A stretch of 9,745 bases of DNA from contig JAFDIX010000069.1 in the NCBI GenBank assembly GCA_019307805.1, positions 1 through 9,745 on the forward strand, written 5' to 3'. This DNA is from Deltaproteobacteria bacterium (GTDB taxonomy: Bacteria > Desulfobacterota > DSM-4660 > Desulfatiglandales > HGW-15). This document shows, one piece after another, positions 5,762 through 9,745 of the stretch. Within the stretch, counting starts at the first letter, position 1; every line of letters starts with the position of its first letter. The position numbers and the translations under genes are program-made. Under the pieces are notes generated by a model. It was not told where the DNA came from. It searched no databases and worked only from the letters and a program-made list of their open reading frames with translations.

Positions 5762-6844
5762 ATGAATCCTTTCAAATTCCTATGGGGAACATTTTTCAGG
5801 CTATTCCCCTGTCCCACCAGGGTGGGGCTTTTTCCCACGGGAAATCCCGGTCCCAAAAGCCCGGTGCTGGTCACCTGCAATTTTTACCTCACTGTCAGGC
5901 GTCTCATGAAAATTTTGGCTGGAACTGATGCCTGGCTTCTTGTGGCGGACTCCAAGGGTGTGAATGTCTGGTGTGCTGCCGGAGGGGATGAATTCAACAC
6001 GAGATCGGTGGTATCCGCCATCAAGACAAGCGGCATTGAAGAGCACGTGGATCACAAAAAGATGATTTTGCCGCCCCTGGGTGCACCGGGCATCAACGCA
6101 AAGGATGTCCAAAAACAGACCGGGTGGACTGTAGATTGGGGGCCTGTTCGCTCCGGGGATATCCCTCGCTACCTTGAAAAAGGAAAACGTCGGACAGAAG
6201 GGATGAAGCGGGTAACCTACGGCTGGCAGGAGAGACTGGATACGGCCCTGGGGAGCCTTTTTCCCTTTTTTTCCCTGGGGGCCTTGGGATTTATTTTGTT
6301 TGCACCTCGGCACTTAGGGGTATATCTGGTGGCCGGGACTGCCGCATTTTTTCTCTTTTTTTTGACCTGCCCCTGGCTCCCCGGGAGAAGGGGCTTGACT
6401 AAGATCATTTTCCTGGAAGTTATTTTAGGACTCATTGGGCTGGCCTTTGCATTGTCCGACAACGTAAGCTATTCTTCCTTAGATTCGGGATGTGTAATAG
6501 CGATGGTCATGCTGCTCATTTACGGAACAGAACTGGGGGGACTCGCTCCCCACATGAGGAGCGATCTGGACCCCTTTCTCTCGAGATTGGGAATCGGCAC
6601 TATCGGTAATCTCTCCTTTGCAGGAAGTGTGCGGACCAATCTTCTCAACGGTTCACTCCTCCTGAATTATTATCGAGACCGTTGCGTGGGGTGCCGCAGT
6701 TGTGCAGAGGTCTGCCCACAGGGGGTCTGGCGCATGGATGAAGAGAAGCGTGCCCTGTTGGAACACCTCGAAAAGTGTACCGCATGCAGGGCCTGCCTGG
6801 TTCAATGTCAAGGGGACGCAATCAGGGCAGAACCTGCCCGGTAA
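5762..6844 (+). CDS. HgcAB-like fusion: membrane corrinoid protein with C-terminal 2[4Fe-4S] ferredoxin
   Basis: A 360-residue protein matching HgcA over its first 155 residues: GLFPTGNPGPKSPVLVTCN (22-40), the cap-helix motif NVWCAAGG (68-75) with C71 as the putative lower cobalt ligand, LPPLGAPG (103-110) and WGPVR (126-130). Four hydrophobic segments follow, at about 163-180, 185-203, 213-231 and 243-262. The tail is a bacterial ferredoxin: C308-x2-C311-x2-C314-x3-C318 and C339-x2-C342-x2-C345-x3-C349. HgcA and HgcB are normally separate proteins that together methylate Hg(II); HgcA carries methylcobalamin and HgcB reduces it. Here both are one chain. The canonical motif ends in GK, but this one has GG (G75), and the C-terminal Cys pair of HgcB is absent (it ends AEPAR). 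It is therefore probably a paralogue acting on another acceptor. GGAGA at 5746-5750 serves as ribosome binding site. Confidence 0.88.
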   Translation: MNPFKFLWGTFFRLFPCPTRVGLFPTGNPGPKSPVLVTCNFYLTVRRLMKILAGTDAWLLVADSKGVNVWCAAGGDEFNTRSVVSAIKTSGIEEHVDHKKMILPPLGAPGINAKDVQKQTGWTVDWGPVRSGDIPRYLEKGKRRTEGMKRVTYGWQERLDTALGSLFPFFSLGALGFILFAPRHLGVYLVAGTAAFFLFFLTCPWLPGRRGLTKIIFLEVILGLIGLAFALSDNVSYSSLDSGCVIAMVMLLIYGTELGGLAPHMRSDLDPFLSRLGIGTIGNLSFAGSVRTNLLNGSLLLNYYRDRCVGCRSCAEVCPQGVWRMDEEKRALLEHLEKCTACRACLVQCQGDAIRAEPAR

Positions 6845-6854
6845 AGGAAATATC

Positions 6855-7658
6855 ATGGATTTGAATGAACCAAGGATCCTGGGAAAAACCGGACTGAGAG
6901 TCGGTAGGCTGGGAGTTGCCGCAAGCTATGGTGCGCCCACCGAGGCCTTTGAAGAGGCCTTTGAAAGGGGCTGCAATTATTTTTATTGGGGCTCCATGCG
7001 AAAGAGCGGCATGCGTGATGCCATCAAAAACATCTGCGGGAAAGGCAGACGGGATGACCTGATCATCGTGATGCAGACCTATTCCAGGTCGGCCTTTCTC
7101 ATGGAGCGCTTCTTCAAGCAGGGCTTAAAGAAGGTTGGTCTGGACCATGCGGATGTCATGATCCTGGGATGGCACAACAAGCGGCCGTCCCGGAAAATCC
7201 TGGATCGCGCCATTGCCATGAAGGAGAAAGGCCTTTTTCGCTTTCTGGCTATGTCCGGTCATAAGCGGACCCTTTTTCCCCAGCTTGCCGATGAAGATAT
7301 TTTTGACATCTTTCATATTCGCTATAATGCCGCCCATCGGGGGGCGGAGAATGAAATCTTTCCCCATATCGAGAAGAATGTTGGTCCCGGCCTTGTCTCC
7401 TACACGGCCACGCGCTGGGGCCAGCTCTTGAATCCCAAAAAGATGCCCCATGGGGAAACACCGCTCTCCGGCAGCGACTGCTATCGTTTTGTCCTCTCAA
7501 ATCCCACGGTTGACGTCTGTATATGCGGGCCCAAGGATTACGCGCAGATGGAAGAGGCCCTGCGCACCCTTGACATGGGGCCTCTCAGGGGAGAAGAACT
7601 GGAAAGGATAAAGCGGATAGGGGATCACGTGCACGCCCATACCGGCAGATTTTTCTGA
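6855..7658 (+). CDS. Aldo/keto reductase-fold protein with degenerate catalytic site
   Basis: A 267-residue protein with the aldo/keto reductase layout: ILGKTGLRVGRLGVAASYG at the N-terminus, ERGCNYFYWGSMR at 37-49, LKKVGLDHADVMILGWHN at 91-108, KGLFRFLAMSGH at 125-136, and a C-terminal strand-helix SNPTVDVCICGPKDYAQMEEAL. In active family members the segment after the second strand reads FDTAxxYG with catalytic Asp and Tyr; here it is FYWGSMRK, so neither is conserved. The catalytic Lys strand reads IVMQTYSR without Lys at the expected place. H107 may match the active-site His. ATG 6855 is preceded by TAAAGGAAATATC and lies 10 nt after the fusion gene's stop, so it is the last gene of the operon. 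It may bind a nicotinamide or other cofactor, or act as a non-catalytic partner. Fold assignment is good; activity is doubtful. Confidence 0.78.
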   Translation: MDLNEPRILGKTGLRVGRLGVAASYGAPTEAFEEAFERGCNYFYWGSMRKSGMRDAIKNICGKGRRDDLIIVMQTYSRSAFLMERFFKQGLKKVGLDHADVMILGWHNKRPSRKILDRAIAMKEKGLFRFLAMSGHKRTLFPQLADEDIFDIFHIRYNAAHRGAENEIFPHIEKNVGPGLVSYTATRWGQLLNPKKMPHGETPLSGSDCYRFVLSNPTVDVCICGPKDYAQMEEALRTLDMGPLRGEELERIKRIGDHVHAHTGRFF

Positions 7659-7691
7659 TCTTTCTTAAAACATTTTGCGAAATTGAAAATT

Positions 7692-7724
7692 TTACCGCTT
7701 TCGGCTCAAGGCCGATTTCGGTAA
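7692..7724 (+). repeat. 33-nt imperfect palindrome, copy 1 (TTACCG...CGGTAA)
   Basis: Ends TTACCG and CGGTAA pair perfectly, and an inner TCGGC/GCCGA pair encloses a TCAAG loop, with a three-base internal bulge on each side. A copy of the same length, 26 of 33 positions identical and in the same orientation, lies at 8348-8380. The two bracket the DUF433/DUF5615 pair. Copy 1 lies 33 nt after the operon's last stop and could also fold as a transcript end, though no T tract follows. Confidence 0.6.
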
Positions 7725-7740
7725 CCTTGCGGTAACCTTC
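7719..7740 (+). repeat. 11-nt tandem duplication CGGTAACCTTG/C
   Basis: CGGTAACCTTG (7719-7729) is followed directly by CGGTAACCTTC (7730-7740). The first unit forms the right end of the 33-nt palindrome, so the CGGTAA half-site is present twice in a row upstream of the antitoxin promoter. Confidence 0.55.
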
Positions 7741-7768
7741 ATTTCCGGTTTTTTCCTCGAAAAGGGCC

Positions 7769-7797
7769 TTGATCAGATTATAAGAAATGTGTATGAT
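7769..7797 (+). promoter_or_regulatory. Sigma70-type promoter of the antitoxin-toxin pair
   Basis: TTGATC (7769-7774) and TATGAT (7792-7797) are separated by exactly 17 nt. They match the -35 consensus in 4 of 6 and the -10 consensus in 5 of 6 positions. Transcription would start near 7804, leaving a leader of about 33 nt before ATG 7837. This argues against an earlier GTG start at 7789, which would lie inside the promoter. Confidence 0.5.
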
Positions 7798-7809
7798 TTT
7801 CTTGACTTG

Positions 7810-7821
7810 TTACCGAATCCG
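7810..7821 (+). promoter_or_regulatory. Half-site TTACCGAATCCG, candidate operator
   Basis: TTACCGAAT repeats the left arm of the 33-nt palindromes and lies just downstream of the predicted transcription start. With the CGGTAA sites at 7719 and 7730 it brackets the promoter. It could be where the DUF433 protein represses its own operon, but binding is inferred. Confidence 0.3.
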
Positions 7822-7836
7822 AAAAAGGGGGAGATA

Positions 7837-8097
7837 ATGAATAAAGAAGAACTTCTAAAGCGGATCTCAATTGATACAAAGATCTGTTTTGGCAAGCCCT
7901 GTATCCTGGGCACGAGAATATGGGTTTCACTGATCCTTGACAACATTGCCGCTGGGATCTCCGAGGAGGAGATTCTTTCAGCCTATCCTTCGCTTACAAA
8001 AGAAGACATCAGAGCTGCCCTTGCCTATGCCGCTGAGCTTACCCACGACCGATATGTGTCTTTAGTTTCTGAGAGTCCGCATGAAATTCAAGCTTGA
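7837..8097 (+). CDS. DUF433 family antitoxin
   Basis: An 86-residue protein with the full DUF433 pattern: ISIDTKICFGKPCILGTRIWV (11-31), then GISEEEILSAYPSLTKEDI (41-59) and a final ALAYAAEL helix. The family has a helix-turn-helix-like fold and is the antitoxin partner of DUF5615 PIN-like proteins. The start is ATG 7837, because AAGGGGGAG lies a few bases upstream; an in-frame GTG at 7789 falls in the predicted promoter. Its end overlaps the toxin gene by 17 nt, which is the usual arrangement for this pair. It is intact, unlike its partner, and may now act alone or on related toxins elsewhere. Confidence 0.88.
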   Translation: MNKEELLKRISIDTKICFGKPCILGTRIWVSLILDNIAAGISEEEILSAYPSLTKEDIRAALAYAAELTHDRYVSLVSESPHEIQA

Positions 8098-8263
8098 CGA
8101 GTGTTTGGATGTGCGGCTGGCAGTTCTTTTTTACGATGCCGGTCATGATATTCAAACAGTTTACCAAGAGAAGCTTTCCGGTGCCCCAGATGAGCCAGGG
8201 ACGGTAATGACAGAACAAGATCTGGATCGCATGATCAGCGTTGCGCGGAAGTGTGAGCGTTAG
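8081..8263 (+). CDS. DUF5615 PIN-like toxin, truncated
   Basis: A 60-residue product starting MKFKLDECLDVRLAVL and continuing GHDIQTVYQEKLSGAPDE, the typical N-terminal half of DUF5615 (Mut7-C-like PIN fold) with acidic D6 and E7. Full-length relatives run to about 100-120 residues and carry a TLDLDF-type second acidic motif after the arginine-rich helix. Here a TAG follows RKCER at 8261, exactly before that motif should appear. The bases beyond the stop give no clear continuation in any frame, so the missing half appears lost or scrambled rather than displaced by one frameshift. The product probably lacks nuclease activity. The overlap with the antitoxin gene supports a genuine former toxin-antitoxin pair. 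Confidence 0.72.
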   Translation: MKFKLDECLDVRLAVLFYDAGHDIQTVYQEKLSGAPDEPGTVMTEQDLDRMISVARKCER

Positions 8264-8595
8264 GGAAGAAATATTTCGTCTTTGGTGTTCGTTACTGAAC
8301 TCATCACGAAGTAGCCTCGCACCCACAGCGCCCCACCCCAGAGCATCTTACCGATTTCAGCCCAAAGCTTAATTCGGTAAAATTTGGTGCCCCTACTGCG
8401 CTTCAATTTTGAAATTCCAACAGGGAATGGTAAAGAGGGTATTCAGGGTCTGAATTGTTCAACGTTTGAAGTTTCAGCCGTTTTAGAAGCTGTTTATAAT
8501 GTATTTGGGGCTGCTTGAAGAACTCAAAATAACCCTTGACACGCCATTTGGCATTAACGCTGGCGGACTAAAAAGAAGGAAGGATTTTTGGGAAA
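8264..8595 (+). other. Non-coding gap between toxin remnant and amidase
   Basis: Apart from the second 33-nt palindrome at 8348-8380 I see no gene. A frame is open from 8381 to a TGA at 8516 (ending VSAVLEAVYNVFGAA) but has no ribosome binding site or recognisable homology. TATAAT at 8495-8500 and TTGACA at 8536-8541 are single promoter-like hexamers without well-placed partners; one may contribute to amidase expression. Confidence 0.4.
8348..8380 (+). repeat. 33-nt imperfect palindrome, copy 2 (TTACCG...CGGTAA)
   Basis: It has the same length, ends and orientation as the copy at 7692-7724, with seven substitutions. The inner stem is weaker here (AGC/GCT). Flanking bases differ between the two copies, so the repeated unit ends at TTACCG and CGGTAA. 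Confidence 0.6.
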
Positions 8596-9745
8596 ATGAC
8601 AACTCTTGAGATCATTGAGGATCTTAAAAAAGGAAAAGTTGATTTAATCACCTACTTAACGAACCTTTGCGATCGCATCGAGTCCGAGGATGTCAAAATA
8701 CAGGCTATGGTCCCCGGAACCTATGCTCGTGAAAATATTCTGAACCAGGCATCCCAACTCCTGGAACGCTACCCGCAACCCGAAGACCGGCCGCCCCTCT
8801 TTGGCATACCCGTCGGGATCAAGGATATCATCCGGGCATCAGGGTTTCCCACCAGGTGCGGGTCAAAACTCCCGCCCAACTTTTTCGACGGCCCTGAAGC
8901 CGACTGCGTATCAAGGATCAAGGGCGCCGGGGGTATGGTCCCGGGGAAGACCGTGACCACGGAATTTGCCTATTTTGAACCCGGTGCCACCCGGAACCCC
9001 CACAATCTGAATCACACACCTGGTGGTTCCAGCAGTGGCTCCGCAGCCGGGGTGGCGAGCGGTTTTTTCCCCTTTGCCATTGGCAGCCAGACCGGCGGTT
9101 CCGTAATACGACCGGCAGCCTACTGCGGGGTGGTTGGGTTCAAACCCAGTTTCGGGAAAATCCCCATGGAAGGTGTAATGCCCCTTTCGGAAACCCTGGA
9201 TCACCTGGGCATCTTCTGTGAAGATCCTTCAGGTATCGATCCCTTAATGCAGGTACTGGGCCGGGACTGGAATTCTGAGACTGTGCATAGTAACCCGGGG
9301 AATCCTGTGCTTGGTGTGCCTGACGGGCCCTATCTCAATCTGGCAACCCACCATGGCCTTCAGCACTTTGAAGAGACCCTGAAAAAAATACAGGAAAAGG
9401 GCTTTGAAATAAGGCGCATCAGCACCTTCGACAATATTGAAGAGTTAAATGACCATCTTCTTCGCCTCATGTGGGTGGAAATAGCGGAGTCACACGCCTC
9501 ATGGTATGAGGAGTATGGACATCTCTACAGTGCAAAGATGGCAGACGCCGTAAAACAGGGACAAATGATAGGCAGTGAGGAACACCGGCGCTTCAGGGCC
9601 GAGGCCGCAGAGCTTAGGATGAAGATAGAAGAGCAGATGACATCAGAAAGGATCGATGCATGGATCTGTCCTTCTACCACAGACAGTGCCCCGGAAGGTT
9701 TCGACAGCACCGGAAGCCCGATAATGAATTTTGCGTGGACCTATG
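8596..9745 (+). CDS. Amidase-signature family hydrolase (3' end outside window)
   Basis: Open from ATG 8596 to the window edge (383 codons), in frame throughout. It shows the amidase-signature fold: IPVGIKDII with K76, the Gly/Ser-rich PGGSSSGSAAG with S145, and SQTGGSVIRPAAYCG with S169. Spacing between the serines (24) equals that in GatA and FAAH, so the Ser-cisSer-Lys triad is complete and the enzyme should hydrolyse a carboxamide. The region YCGVVGFKPSFGKI and a later ICPSTTDSAPEGF strand fit general amidases rather than GatA, and no gatB or gatC is visible. A GGAAGGA stretch about 12 nt upstream may be the ribosome binding site. The substrate is unknown. It lies outside the toxin-antitoxin unit and is probably expressed separately. 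Confidence 0.88.
   Translation, partial: MTTLEIIEDLKKGKVDLITYLTNLCDRIESEDVKIQAMVPGTYARENILNQASQLLERYPQPEDRPPLFGIPVGIKDIIRASGFPTRCGSKLPPNFFDGPEADCVSRIKGAGGMVPGKTVTTEFAYFEPGATRNPHNLNHTPGGSSSGSAAGVASGFFPFAIGSQTGGSVIRPAAYCGVVGFKPSFGKIPMEGVMPLSETLDHLGIFCEDPSGIDPLMQVLGRDWNSETVHSNPGNPVLGVPDGPYLNLATHHGLQHFEETLKKIQEKGFEIRRISTFDNIEELNDHLLRLMWVEIAESHASWYEEYGHLYSAKMADAVKQGQMIGSEEHRRFRAEAAELRMKIEEQMTSERIDAWICPSTTDSAPEGFDSTGSPIMNFAWTY

Noticed and set aside
5762..6844. Calling the fusion a bona fide mercury-methylating HgcA/HgcB
   Set aside because: The cap-helix Lys is replaced by Gly, the HgcB C-terminal Cys pair is missing and the genes are fused, so function in Hg methylation is not supported.
7692..8380. 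CRISPR array
   Set aside because: Only two copies of the repeat exist, separated by more than 600 nt containing genes, and no cas genes are present.
8381..8518. 45-codon open frame between the toxin remnant and the amidase
   Set aside because: It begins only with TTG/GTG codons, has no Shine-Dalgarno and no recognisable homology; an open run of this length is expected by chance.
8536..8564. TTGACA plus TGGCATTAACGCTGGC as a sigma70 or sigma54 promoter for the amidase
   Set aside because: No -10 hexamer lies 16-18 nt after TTGACA, and the GG/GC spacing does not fit the -24/-12 consensus.

Overview
The window reads as chromosomal DNA of an anaerobic, moderate-GC bacterium, most likely a Desulfobacterota (deltaproteobacterial) sulfate reducer or syntroph. 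That placement is an inference from gene content: a corrinoid protein of the HgcA type fused to a ferredoxin, an orphan molybdopterin oxidoreductase, and short palindromic repeats of a kind I recall from environmental anaerobe genomes. All recognised genes lie on the + strand.

Layout. (1) 1-153: C-terminal ACT domain of a threonine ammonia-lyase (ilvA). (2) 274-3103: a small HD-domain protein whose end overlaps, by 8 nt, a cytoplasmic molybdopterin oxidoreductase with an N-terminal [4Fe-4S] motif and no Cys at the usual metal-ligand region. (3) 3104-3304: a non-coding stretch with several inverted repeats, then a second, unrelated HD phosphohydrolase (3305-4249). (4) 4250-4629: a repeat-rich gap with a MITE-like palindrome and a possible minus-strand gene remnant.

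(5) 4630-7658: the most interesting part, a tight four-gene operon. It encodes an uncharacterised 147-aa protein, a SAM-dependent methyltransferase of the type found beside corrinoid proteins (CpaM-like), an HgcA-HgcB-like fusion protein (corrinoid domain, four membrane segments, 2x[4Fe-4S] ferredoxin), and an aldo/keto-reductase-fold protein that has lost the usual catalytic residues. Spacings of 22, 3 and 10 nt suggest one transcript. By homology this should be a membrane corrinoid methyl-transfer system: the methyltransferase may charge the corrinoid, the ferredoxin may keep cobalt reduced, and the acceptor is unknown. It departs from genuine mercury methylators in the cap-helix motif (NVWCAAGG, not ...GK), in being fused, and in lacking the C-terminal cysteine pair of HgcB.

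(6) 7659-8595: a DUF433 antitoxin and a truncated DUF5615 PIN-like toxin with a good sigma70-type promoter, bracketed by two 33-nt copies of an imperfect palindrome beginning TTACCG and ending CGGTAA. (7) 8596 to the end: an amidase-signature enzyme with an intact Lys-Ser-Ser triad, cut by the window edge.
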